Part shown: piece after piece, positions 44,368 to 54,659 of the stretch | Layout: the number at the start of each line of letters is the position of its first letter | Position numbering within the stretch: the stretch's first letter is position 1 | DNA from: Anniella stebbinsi | Lineage: Eukaryota > Chordata > Lepidosauria > Squamata > Anniellidae | DNA: 64,000 bases | Reading direction: 5' to 3' | Assembly: GCA_029215795.1 (NCBI GenBank) | Contig: JARDYH010000007.1 | Location: forward strand, 17,891,763-17,955,762 | The notes under the pieces: generated by a model | What the model was told of the DNA's origin: nothing | Databases searched by the model: none | Seen by the model: only the letters and a program-made list of their open reading frames with translations | Made by a program: the position numbers and the translations under genes

Positions 44368-44602
44368 TTTATTTATTCATTATTACATTTATATCCTGCC
44401 TTTTCCCCTCTTGCAAGGAACTCAAGGTGGCTAACTCCTCCCCTCCGCCTCTCCGTTTTATCCACACAACAACCCTGTGAGGTGGGTTAGGGTGAGAGTC
44501 AGCAACTTGTCCCAAATCACCCAGTGAGCTTCATAGCTGAGTAGGGATTAGAACTCAGCTCTCCAGGATCCCAGTCCTACACTCTAACCATGGCTCCACA
44601 AC
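44368..44602 (-). mobile_element. CORE-type SINE
   Basis: ATTACATTTATATCCTGCC, CACACAACAACCCTGTGAGG, TTAGAACTCAGCTCTCC and TACACTCTAACCATGGCTCC are antisense parts in the same order as at 25376. Confidence 0.68.
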
Positions 44603-45365
44603 CAGCTCTTTGCTGCTTTTGGCAATGGAAAAAATGGCTCCCTCTGCCAGTTCCCGTGTCTAGAAGCTGTCCGGATCTTATGGGAAGGCATCCTCTGCTT
44701 CACCTGAGTTTAGTTTAGGGAGTGCAGGGAGGTTGTAGCACACACAGAGACCTATTCTCCAATACCTGCCCCCAAAATCTGCCACCTGAGGTGGCTACCT
44801 GACTGTGCCTAATGGTAGAGCCGGCCCTAGCCACAACAGGTTTGCTTATCTGTGATTCTTGGTGGGTTTGTTTTACTAGTTTATTTCCAGAGAAATAAGT
44901 GTGGCAGAGGACACTGATCTTTGGAACAAAATTCTTTCCTGGATAAGAATGTGAGAAGCGTTGCAATGTTACAACATAATGTGAAACATGCATGGGAAGC
45001 CAATCAAACAAAAATGGGAGAGAGGAAGATAAATGGAACAATCTTAGACTTGGAAGGTAATAAGCCCCGAGGTGGTAAAATGGACAGGCCCTCCATAGAC
45101 TGCAGGTAGGGGTGTGTATGTGTGGAAATCACATTTTTTCAATGCTTCCCTGTGGAAATACCTTTCTGCAGCTCAAGAAAAGTAGCACAGCAGGAAGTGG
45201 GCTGGTTTACAATCTTTTTCCTAATACATTTGATATTTTTATTATTATTTGCAGGGAGGTTTAACATGGGGGTGGGGGAGAGGGTGGGGGAACATTAAAA
45301 AATGACACAACCACCTCTTTTGACTGGATGTATAGACAAATCTTTGTCAATTAATCATATGAGGT

Positions 45366-45487
45366 TTAAGATGCAATCCTATACATATTTAGATAGAAAA
45401 ATGTCTTACAACTCCCAGCATTCTCCAGCCAGCATGCTGGGAGTTGTAGGGTTTTTCTGTCTAAACTTACCCAGGATTGTGGCTCTA
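45366..45487. repeat. Family-B palindromic repeat
   Basis: GATGCAATCCTATACATATT to AAACTTACCCAGGATTGTGG. The central stem CCAGCATTCTCC is followed by CAGCATGCTGGGAGTTGTAG. Confidence 0.7.
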
Positions 45488-45858
45488 GTTGTTTAACTGA
45501 TAGTTCAGTTTGCATATATTTGCATATGAGGTAAACAATGGTTTTAAAGAAAAAAAACATTCTCTGAGGGTTTTTTAAAACGATGCACTGTCTTCGAAGA
45601 GGCATCCCCCCTTCTCTCTCTTAAAACGCAGGTCCTGATAAAATGTAGTTTTTATCAGGACCTGTATTAAAGATAATGACATTTTTAAAAACTGGATGTT
45701 TGTTAAATGTGTATGCTACCTTTCCAAACAGCTAACCGCAAAATAATATATAGTAAAATACAAAAATGAAACATAAAACTGAAATCTCCTGTCTGATAAA
45801 ATTTGGGAGGGGGGGGGCTTTTTTTAGTTGACCATATATCTATATCTGTATATTATAT

Positions 45859-46350
45859 CTATACCAAGTGGCCCAAAAGTAGGTATACAGTATAGTTTAT
45901 TTGCATTTTATTACATTGTTTATTACATTTACATTTGTTTAACACTGTTTCATCTCGTAAGTGCTCGAAATGTATTCCATCAACGTTGCAACATTCCTTG
46001 AACCTGTTCAGAACACTGTGACACACAGTACGGCACAAATTCCGGTCTGCATCAATGTCCATAAATGCTTCCGAGATAAACTCTTTTAATTCGTTCACTG
46101 TCTGGGGATTTCTCTCAAAAACCTTATTCTTTACTACGCCCCCCAAAAAGAAGTCCATTGGTGTTAATTCGGGTGTACGTGGCGGCCATTCAATGCTGCC
46201 ACGTCGTCTGATCCAATGCGGTGGGAAGGTGTTGTCAAGATAGTCCCTTACTGCAGAAGCATAATGAGGAGGTGCCCCATCTTGTTGGAAGTGCAGTTCG
46301 GCGAAGTTAGCCCTGGTTCTGAGTTGTGGCACTACCACGTCACGTAACAT
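45859..46350 (-). pseudogene. Mariner-type transposase, C-terminal half
   Basis: A 163-codon open frame begins at an internal Met (MLRDVVVPQL). It carries FQQDGAPPHYA, in which D is the second catalytic aspartate, then RRGSIEWPPRTPELTPMDFF, in which the last D is the third catalytic acid of a DDD triad, followed by KNKVFERNPQTVNELK. The helix-turn-helix and the first catalytic aspartate are absent, so it cannot be active. Only the final codons run past the element into the left TA flank. No frameshift or internal stop was seen in the surviving half, so the copy is not very old. Confidence 0.87.
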
Positions 46351-46400
46351 GTTTAGGTTACTCCCCCTCCCATCAACATTCTAACTTTTGGGCCACCCAG
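45864..46400 (-). mobile_element. Mariner-type DNA transposon, internally deleted
   Basis: The 537-bp element has inverted ends sharing GTGGCCCAAAAGT and a TA duplication (45862-45863, 46401-46402), the hallmark of the Tc1/mariner (IS630) group. Its coding content is the C-terminal half of a transposase, listed separately. Full-length relatives are about 1.2-1.4 kb, so roughly the first half of the gene has been lost while both ends remain. Such a copy could be mobilised only by a transposase supplied from elsewhere. Confidence 0.88.
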
Positions 46401-46402
46401 TA

Positions 46403-47280
46403 TATTATCTCTCTCTATCTCTCTATCTATTTATGTATAGATTTAGATCTATCTATATTGAATACAGATGAATTCAACAAAATGATCAAATCAACATTGG
46501 TGGGCTAGGAGTAAGAAGGACAACATTAACCAAGAACACTAGCTTTTATGGACCTACATGCATGTGTCTTTGTTGGAGACACATCTGATTCAACCTGCTG
46601 ATTGTATAAACTAGCACATAGACCTCAAAAAGTCTAAACCAGCACATGGACCTCACTGCCATTCCCCGCCCCCAACATCTGCTGAGGTGAGCACTTCACT
46701 CTGCCAAATAGTAGGGCTGGCCTTGGCCCCTTGCTGATGCGTGAGCCTAGGCGGGTGCCCAACAATGCTGACTCCTGATGCTAACCCTGATGCTATCAAG
46801 GCTGTTGCCAGAGAGAAGAGCTACACAGGAAATCTCTTAGCCTTCCAGAAAGAAACCCACCTGCCCGGCATAACTGGAAAAGTTCAATCTAACCTCCTGC
46901 CCTGCTCTTCCAGTTTCTTGAAGAAGCAGGCACCCATGTGTGCTCTGCCTGCAGTAAATTCCTCTATTATTTGTAGAAAAATAAGCTCTTAAGGGGTTTA
47001 GCCTGATTACTAAGCAATGTAGGTAGGCAACCCCAAACAAGTTTTAATGTGGACTAGCAACGGGCAGCGTTAAAGAAGAGGTTTAATTTATTTCAGTGGG
47101 CCTTTTCAGGGTTTTGAAATTATTTAGGATTTAATTGCTGCTGTTGGCTGGCTGGGTTTGTTTTAATCTGCTGTTTTAATCTGTTTTTTACAGTCTTTAG
47201 ATTGTTGATATTAAGATAGGTTCTTTTTTCTGGAGTTTTTTTCTTTTTCTTTTGTTCTAAGGTTATTCATTGTTTCTGTG
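46403..47280. other. Nothing firmly recognised
   Basis: It starts with TCTA-rich simple sequence (46404-46460). A T-rich stretch with LINE-tail flavour (TTTTAATCTGCTGTTTTAATC) lies at 47150-47260. No gene was seen. Confidence 0.35.
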
Positions 47281-47289
47281 ACTGTAAAG

Positions 47290-47348
47290 CTGCAATCCTA
47301 TTCACACTAACCTGAGATAAGTCAGATTGAAGTCAATGGGACTTAGTC
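47290..47348. repeat. Family-J dispersed repeat
   Basis: GCTGCAATCCTATTCACACT and GAAGTCAATGGGACTTAGTC. Confidence 0.45.
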
Positions 47349-47508
47349 AGTCACTTTGAGTAGCCCGCACTCTGGGAAAATGATAAACAATAACATTTTT
47401 TTTAAAAAAAATACTGATATCTTTTCTTGGGGTGCCCATCGATGACTTTCCATTTAAAATTTTAGGAACACTGGTGTAATCCAGATAAATAAAATACCCC
47501 CCTTTTAA

Positions 47509-47509
<1 letters not shown>

Positions 47510-47544
<35 letters not shown>

Positions 47545-47545
47545 C
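47510..47545. repeat. CAA trinucleotide repeat
   Basis: About 12 ACA/CAA units. Confidence 0.95.
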
Positions 47546-48778
47546 TTAGAAACATTACTCTGTGCTGGTCAGGGCACATCTGGAAGACCTTGTCCAGTTC
47601 TGGGTACCACATTTTAAGGAGGACATTGTCAAAATGAAGCATGGGAAGGCAACCAGGATGGAGAGGGGTCTGGAAACCAAATCCTATGAAAAGCAGCAAG
47701 ATTAGCCTGGACATGTTTAGCCTGACGAAGAAAAGAGTGAGGAGAGACAAGCTAGCTGAATTCAAATACACGGCTTGGGACCGCAATATCTGATGAAATG
47801 CCTCTCCTGACATCAACCTACCCGTACACTGTGCTCAACATCCAAGGTCCTTCTCCGGGTGCCTACTCTGAGGAAAGCTCAGAAGACAGCAACAAGGAAG
47901 AGGACCTTTTCTGTGGTGGCCCCCCAATTATGGAACGATCTCCCCGATGAGGCCTGCCTGGCGCCAACATTGTTTCTTTTCGGCGCCAGGTCAAGACTTT
48001 TCTTTTGTCTCAGGCAGTTAACAGCTTGTGTTGAGTTTTCAACTGAGCTTTTGGCCTGGCTGGGAATTTTAAATTGTTTTGAATGTTGGCTGTTTTTTAT
48101 GGCTTAAAATTTTGTATATTGGTTTTTAATGTTCAGTCTATTAATCTTTGTAAACTGCCCAGAGAGCTTCAGCTATAGGGCAGTATATAAATGTAATAAA
48201 TAAATAAATAAATAAATAAAATATTAGATGTTAGGAGTCTTTCATTCCGTTGTCCTCTCATTGATGGGATTGGATTTTTAAAAATCAGAATTAAATTTCA
48301 TTCTACTTGCGCTAATTCGCAATAGTGTTGATGCGAATTAGCACAAATCCTCCTCCCCTCAAAAAGAGTGAAAAACTGGTCCAGAAGACCATGGAACGTA
48401 GATGACTTGGGGTCCATAGAAATCTGAAGTCATTGGAATCCATTGCGGAATGCCCTAACATTTGTAGTTACTATGCAGAAGATAGAGCAGACTTTTTCTC
48501 TGTTGCCCCACAGGGCAGGACTAGAACCAATGGGTGGAAATTGCAGACTGGTAGATTTTGACTAAAAATGAGGAGAAGCTAAACTTAAGAGCTGTTCAAC
48601 AGTGGAACATTCAGCCGGGGGGGGGGGGTGGACTCTCCTTGGCTGTTGGAGGCATTTAAGCAGCAGATGGACAACCATCTGTCAGGGATGCTGGAGTTGC
48701 ATTCTACAATGCATACCCTGCGCTGAACTAGATGATTCCCAGGGTCCCTTCCAACTCTGTGGTTGTATAATTATATAC
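47546..48778 (+). mobile_element. CR1-type LINE 3' region, split by an L2-type LINE
   Basis: Part 1 (47546-47785: CAGTTCTGGGTACCACATTT, AGGCAACCAGGATGGAGAGG) and part 2 (about 48480-48778: GGACTAGAACCAATGGGTGG, CAGCAGATGGACAACCATCT, CAGGGTCCCTTCCAACTCTG) are successive pieces of one CR1 3' region. L2-type sequence lies between them. Part 2 ends near the usual CR1 terminus. A G10 run at 48610 interrupts it. Confidence 0.68.
47795..48225 (+). mobile_element. L2-type LINE 3' end nested in CR1
   Basis: The frame reads RVPTLRKAQK-like MPTLRKAQKTATRKRTFSVV, then APQLWNDLPDEACLAP, the conserved C-terminus of this LINE group. The 3' end has AACTGCCCAGAGAGCTTCAG, GGGCAGTATATAAATG and an AATAAATAAA tail. 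Confidence 0.72.
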
Positions 48779-49027
48779 TATGAATAATGACTATACTGTT
48801 TATAATTATGATAAACACTTCTATAATGTCAATGGGAGCAAGTCAAGTCTATTTATTTGTTTAAAACATTTCTGCCCCACCTTTCAACCAAGGTGGGTGC
48901 ACAGTGTATCACACAATGCTTTCAAACTATGCATACATAAAATTAAAGCACTCTTCCAAAACAAGGCACACCAGAGGTGGTCAGACTTCAGGTTTGCAGA
49001 ATCTCCTTGGTGTCTTACAAGGCTTCC

Positions 49028-49590
49028 GAAATATATCAAAAGCAAAACAAAAAACAAAACAAAAAAACGGGGGAGAGAAAAGCATCCAAATCAGGTGAAA
49101 TGAAGGGAGAAGCAGGTTCTCAAGATGCTGACTTTTAAATTATTTTTCCAAAGTTGAAGAGCCCGACGCGTTTCAGCCTATATCTTTACAAGGCTTTCTT
49201 CAGGGGGTTGTAGGAAGGTATTTGCAAAAATCTTATTCTCAACAGAATGGCTGAATTCGGATGACACAATAAGCAACTGGGGGTGGGGGAACAATCGTCA
49301 GGTTGTATTGACTATCGTGTCATCCGAATGCTGCCATAGTCAACTCAGTGCTGATCCTAATCCACACCACAGTTGATTGTTTATTACCATGTTGTGTGGG
49401 GAGTACCCCCTAGATGAACAACTGTAAAGTTGATTATTACCCCACCATTGACTATCGTGTTGTCCGAATTCAGCCCATGTCTTTCTCTGATAACTGATAA
49501 TGCCTCGGGCTCTTCAATTTTGGAAAAATAATATAAAAGTCAGCATCTTGAGAACCTACTTCTCCCTTCATTTCTCCTGAAATATATCAA
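49028..49590. mobile_element. Large inverted-repeat element with a nested palindrome
   Basis: The roughly 76-bp arms (49094-49169 and 49502-49578) are about 93% identical in inverse: GGTGAAATGAAGGGAGAAGC at the left and CTTCTCCCTTCATTTCTCC at the right. GAAATATATCAA occurs just outside both (49028-49039, 49579-49590) and may be a target duplication. An inner element (49249-49475) has ends GGCTGAATTCGGATGACAC and GTTGTCCGAATTCAGCC. Confidence 0.65.
49249..49475. repeat. Inner palindromic DNA transposon
   Basis: The inverted ends GGCTGAATTCGGATGACAC and GTGTTGTCCGAATTCAGCC enclose TCAACTCAGTGCTG and ACAACTGTAAAGTTGATT. It is nested in the larger inverted repeat. Confidence 0.65.
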
Positions 49591-49679
49591 CCACAGCCTG
49601 GTGCGAAACACATAAACTCTTAGAATTAAAGCATTCTTAGCCCAGGAATTGGATTTGAGTACTAGAACAGAACTGAGTC

Positions 49680-50100
49680 CAACCGTCGTTTAACAACAGC
49701 AACAACAAAAAAATCACTCTCGGTTACCTCCGCTGCGCAAGATTTCTTCATCTCTGCAGCATCCTTTATGGGAGCGGGGAGCGTCATTTGTTGCAGCTAT
49801 TGTGGAATAATTGGTTGTCAGAAATCCCTGGCCATCTAACTTCAAATCACCAAGAGATTTACCAGTAGATCTTGATCCACCTCTCCCTTACAGTAAATAC
49901 CTCTCGCAGATCGGCAGCGCAATAAAGACTGTTCCAGAACAGCAAAGTTCAGCTGATAAATTATCGATAGAAAGCCAGCTGAAGAGAACGGTTTTGATCT
50001 GGCATCGAAATGTGACTTTTAGTTTTGTCTGGTGGGCTTGGTTGATTTTGTTTTGAAAAACGAATAAAATCTTTTTTTAAAAAAATAAATAAATAAAAAG
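49680..50100 (+). other. Unidentified sequence with an A-rich end, possible retrocopy
   Basis: An 81-codon open stretch (49811-50056, ending RTVLIWHRNVTFSFVWW) is followed by AATAAA (50063-50068) and an A/T-rich AAAAAAATAAATAAATAAAA run. This layout suggests the 3' end of a retrotransposed or LINE-derived transcript. I do not recognise the protein. Confidence 0.3.
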
Positions 50101-50689
50101 AAGAGATATGTGAGTAGATGAAGTGACTGGTGAATGGAGGTGGGGTAGGAGTTCCACAAATCAAATCACTTCCAGAGAAGACTTGCTTCCTGGCAGCCTC
50201 CTGCCTGGCTATAGATGGAGGAGACTGCAGCGAGCAGATTTCATTTCCATCGTGAAACGTACAAAACTTATAGCACAACCTTATGCATGTCTCCATAGAA
50301 CTACATCCCATTGACTTCAGTGGGTCTTTTTCTCAATTTAATGTGTAGGTAAGCTTGCATCCGAAGCTGTGCATTCAGGCAGCTGAATGAGGTGGTCGAA
50401 CATGTGCGATCACATTGATGAATGTTCCTTTTCATAATTAAAACACACATGAACACCACACAAGTAGAAAACTAGCACCACAGGAAGCAGGCTGGACTAG
50501 AATGTTTCACTCCCTGATGAGCTAGGGTTTCTTTTTTCATTGTGGGGTAGGTTTTTTCAGACCAGAACTGTAAAAACAAACAAACACCGCTACCATTAAT
50601 TCCCCCTCTGCTGTCTGAAGGAGTAAATTCTATTCTATCACCTCATGCTACCTCGCAGGTAAGGGTTAGAGTACTTCCAGGCAAGGCTT

Positions 50690-50880
50690 CTATTCTGCAA
50701 TGGCCCTGCCTCATTTACAGAATTTTACAAGCTGGGTCCAGACATCCTCATCAGCCTCATCTGTTTCCCCATGGCTTCTTCTGTCTTTTCTTTTCTCAGC
50801 ACAGAAAACCCGTTAAGGAGGGAAAGATGAAGTGTCCGCACAAGGTCTTTTGAATGGAAGCACTAGGAACCCGCTGCCTT
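50690..50880 (+). repeat. Dispersed repeat related to the 35-bp minisatellite locus
   Basis: CTGCAATGGCCCTGCCTCATTTACAGAATTTTAC (written here only as its layout: one unit) occurs once at about 50697-50730. It is followed by ACCCGTTAAGGAGGGAAAG, as CCCATTAAGGAGTGAAAG follows the array at 27203. It appears to be the unexpanded form of the same element. Confidence 0.55.
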
Positions 50881-51517
50881 CCCTGAAGCATCCTTACCTG
50901 AAACACACTTAATTTTGTAGGGGATGATTAGCTGTGTCCACCTTGTGCGAAAGAAGCAGGTGAGTGGCAGTTCACCAGGACACCGGCTCAGGTGCTCCAT
51001 CCGGATCCCCTAGCAAAATACCAACAGCTCCAGTCTATGCATGTTTACCCAAGAGCAAGTCCCACTGGGTTTAATGGTGCTTCTTCCTGAGTAAGCGTGT
51101 ATAGGCCTTGGAGCTTGAGAGGGGAAGCAAATGGTTGACTCAGAAAACTAATTGTAAAAAGGCAGTGGCCACAATTTTTTTTTAGCAAGTTTTACCAATG
51201 TGGAGTGCCAGACAAATGTTCTTTCTTTCTCCGTCTCCTATTTATTTATTAATTAATTAAAATAAGACTCGGTTCTTGCTCCCTTTGCTATGGTGTTTGT
51301 GCATTAGGATGAAGCCGCCTTTTGTATGATCTCAGCAAGGCTGCACGCTTAGTCCCATGGTATATATAAAATGCGGCATTCAAAAGGCAAACACTCGTCC
51401 TGTGAGCATCTCCCCAAAGTCAACTCTCAGAGCAACAACTTCCTCTGGGCAGTCAGCTCCGAACATACTGTGTTCCCTTTGAATGACGAAATGTTAGTAA
51501 GCGAAAAAAGGAAAAGG

Positions 51518-51528
51518 GGGGGGGGGGA
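51518..51528. repeat. Poly-G run
   Basis: About eleven consecutive G after an AAAAAGGAAAA stretch. Confidence 0.85.
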
Positions 51529-51782
51529 AAGGCAGAGTTCTTTGCTGCGAGGCGACTGCTTCATAGCAACTGAACAGAGAGGGAGAAACAGCCGTGTGCT
51601 CCTTTAAGGGCTTCTTGCTGTTTCTGGCCTGGTTTTCTTTCACGCTCCAAAACGTAGTGAAACGTGTATATGTATAAGTACATGTAAATACCCCTTTAAA
51701 ACAAAGAAGAAGAAAAGGAAGAGTCCTTTTCACCGCCATTTCTCAGCCATTAATAGTGGTGTAGTGGAACCAAGGCACAAAG

Positions 51783-51785
<3 letters not shown>

Positions 51786-51822
<37 letters not shown>
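51786..51822. repeat. TAA trinucleotide repeat
   Basis: About 12 AAT/TAA units, which coincide with the tail of the antisense LINE that follows. Confidence 0.95.
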
Positions 51823-52340
51823 TTCTATACTGCCCAATAGCCAAAGCTTTCTGGGTGGTTTAGAACAGCTCATAAGATAATAAAATGCAGCATTAAAATA
51901 TAAATATACAAAATGTAAAACCATTTAGACAACTGAAAACAATTTCAATAGAATACTGTCCTGTTTAGATGGCTGGCTTAAGTGCCCCATCATATGCCAT
52001 TAAATGCTTAGGAGTAGAGGACAGTCTTAACCTGGCACTGAAAAGATGACAGCATTGGTGCCAGGTGGGCCTGAGTGGGAAGCTCATTCCACAGTCAGGA
52101 GGGGGCACCACCGAAAAGGCCCTCTCCCTTGTCACCACCCTCCAAACCACCCTCGGAAGAGGCACTTGGAGACCCCCACCACAGATCTTGATTGTAGTGT
52201 TTGGGTATGTTCAGGTCGGAAGAGGCGTTCAATCAGGTATTGCGGTCCTGAGTCATGTAAGGCTCTATAGGTTAAAAACCAGTACCTTGAATTGGGCTCG
52301 GAAGCATACAAGCAGCCAATGCAAGCGAGTCAGAATTGGT
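51786..52340 (-). mobile_element. L2-type LINE 3' end, antisense
   Basis: TTTCTATACTGCCCAATAGC is the antisense terminal block. GTGACAAGGGAGAGGGCC-type coding on the minus strand keeps TRERAFSVV and a disrupted LWNDLP region. The copy carries frameshifts. Confidence 0.7.
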
Positions 52341-52547
52341 GCAGGAATGGCATTTCTTTTTATTAGTAGCAGAGATGCTGATAGCATGTGCCCCCCAGAA
52401 TTCCCTATGCAATCAATCCCTAAAACAGCTGGGAGTCATGCCTCCCCCTTTGTCCTCTGATGCTGATGGTGGGGGAAATGAATTTTCGCAGGAATAATAT
52501 ATCCTCTGTTGTAATACATAGCATTTTGTGGAGGCTTGGTCCTGAAC

Positions 52548-52867
52548 TAGGCTGACCAGATAAAATCCAGGTCAGGGCTCATGTAACTTTAACAGTTGTA
52601 GAGAAAAGGGAATTTCAGCCAGTGTCATTTGTATGCAATTAGTTCCTGGTGAAATTCCCTCTTCATCACAACAGTTAAAGGTGCAGGCACTATACTAGAG
52701 TGACCGTATACAAAAGAAGGCAGGGCCCCTGCAACTTTAACAGTTGTGATGAAGAGGGAATTTCACCAGGAACTAATTGCATACAAATGACATTGGCTGA
52801 AATTCCCTTTGCTCTACAACTTTTAAAGTTACATGAGCCCTGACTTGGATTTTATCTGGTCACCCTA
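52548..52867. mobile_element. Palindromic hAT-like element, copy 2, perfect 8-bp duplication
   Basis: The 320-bp element begins TAGGCTGACCAGATA and ends TATCTGGTCACCCTA. The halves are inverted repeats that match the element at 31690 closely. TCCTGAAC flanks it exactly (52540-52547 and 52868-52875). It is non-coding. Confidence 0.92.
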
Positions 52868-52882
52868 TCCTGAACGCAATTC

Positions 52883-53863
52883 TAGGGTGACCAGATTTTG
52901 GAAAACCAAAATCCAGGTCCAAAATGGCAGCCCAAAGGGGGTGTGCGGCGCCCACGAGACCGTGTTGGGACTTCAAGTCCCATCGTCCCCAGCAACATGC
53001 CCAAACCACCCGTTGGTGTTGGACTACAACCCCCATCATCCTTGGGGATGATGGTATCTGGAGCCCTACACCATCTTTTAGAGCGGGGCATCAGGCTGCC
53101 CAAGGAGCAAAAAGCTTTCACCACAGTGTTCGCTCGCTCCCCCCCTCCCTGTTCAAAGCACCGCCGCGCCAAGCCCCTCGCGGGCGACACCCGCCTGGGC
53201 TCATGTCACTCGTTCGCTCGCTCGCGCCGCCGCTGCTACTGCTGCTGCTGCTCTGCGTCACCTCGCAGGAGGAAGTGAGGGCACCCAGCTCAGGTGTCCT
53301 GTCATCATCGTCCCCAAACCAGCCCTGGAGCCGGTGCGCTTGGGGCGGCACTGAGGAAACTTCCCCTGGGCGGGCGAGGCAGGCAGGTGCCCTTCCTTGG
53401 CACACTTCCTCCAGCCCATCCCCCGGGCGATCCGGGGCTTCTTCTAGGCCAGAGCGACCACACAGGCCGCAACTTCCAGCCCTTCCTCCAGGCCAAGCTG
53501 AGCAGTTTCTAGGCCTGCATGGTCGCGCTGGCCTAGAAGAAGACCCGGATTGCCCGGGGGATGGGCTGGAGGAAGTGTGCCAAGGAAGGACACCTGCCTG
53601 CCTCGCCCGCCCAGGGGAAGTTTCCTCAGTGCCGCCCCAAGCGCGCCGGCTCCAGGGCTGGTTTGGGGACGATGATGACAGGACACCTGAGCTGGGTGCC
53701 CTCACTTCCTCCTGCGAGGTGACGCAGAGCAGCAGCAGCAGTGGCGGCGCGAGCGAGCGAACGAGTGACATGAGCCCAGGTTTGCCCCCGGGGCCCGGTC
53801 GGCCCGGATCACCCCAGTTTTCCCGATTAGGACCTGGAAACTCCTGGCGATCTGGTCACCTTA
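52883..53863. mobile_element. GC-rich hairpin element with long inverted arms and hAT-like ends
   Basis: It starts TAGGGTGACCAGAT and ends ATCTGGTCACCTTA. The flanks CGCAATTC and CGAATTGA agree only as a decayed duplication. Inside lie long inverted arms (53194-53470 and 53513-53780) and a 42-base loop. The left half also holds a family-A-like piece (GTTGGACTACAACCCCCATC). CpG density is far above the surroundings. Both strands therefore carry nearly the same open frames. Confidence 0.82.
53203..53301 (+). other. Signal-peptide-like open segment in the left arm
   Basis: From the ATG at 53203 the sequence reads MSLVRSLAPPLLLLLLLCVT then SQEE, after which GTGAGG gives a possible splice donor. 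This is the layout of a secreted protein's first coding exon: a basic start, a leucine core and a polar end. The right arm carries a near copy on the minus strand (ATG at 53771, fewer Leu). I do not recognise the parent gene. It may be a captured host exon or chance coding in CTG-rich sequence. Confidence 0.4.
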
Positions 53864-54659
53864 CGAATTGACCCATTAGCTTTATGCAAGGCCTGCTTCT
53901 GGTGGAGATGAAAACAGCCTAGAACTGGTTTGTTGTTATGGATCAATACAGCGGGCTGCAGTTTTCGATCCTCCTTGGGGGCATGGCTATGGACACTATT
54001 GTGATGAGTGCCTGCAATTCAAAATCTACTGCTGGCACCATTGGTAATTAAAAACAACATTTGAAGAGCCCTGCTGGATCAGACAGAAGATTTGTTTTGC
54101 CCAGCAAATTATTTCCCTCAGTTGCCAACCTCAGTTGTCTTTGGAAAGCTCGCAAGCAGCAGTGAAGGCAACAACATTCTCTCTTTGTTGACCCCTAGCA
54201 ATTGGCACACAGAAGAGGAGATGAGTGAGAAATATGCTTAATTTGCATTTTAATGCGGATTTACCTAATTTCGCACTTTTGAATCGCAATCCGTTTGCCC
54301 TTCGACATTCTTACTTCTCTGAATTTTGAAATGGAGTTTTCCATTTTTGGGGTGGAGGGGAAAGCATGCAAGAACGGCTATATTTGGGGAAATAACATTT
54401 AAAAGAAAATTGCTTGCAAAAATGTGTATATTAGGCAAAAATGCATGTCTGGAGAAATGTGCAGAAAAATATTGACGCATGTTCATGCAAACTTTTAAAA
54501 AATCTCAAAGTTTGGGATACACCAAACTTAAGTATGGAGGAATTCTCACAGTTTGGAGTAAATCTAACTTAGATCGGAAAAACGAGAAACTGACAGGAAC
54601 CAAAACTGAGAGATTCCTCTATGTTTTCTCAGAAGCTTACTGGAGGTGGCATATGGGCT
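53864..54659. other. Nothing recognised
   Basis: No gene or bounded repeat is supported. Confidence 0.35.

Noticed and set aside
52924..53871. A 315-codon plus-strand open frame, and a 217-codon minus-strand partner at 53118-53771, as protein-coding genes
   Set aside because: Both follow from the inverted GC-rich arms of one hairpin element, so each strand reads nearly the same peptide. The frames run through the transposon ends. Only the short signal-peptide-like segment was kept as a possible captured exon.
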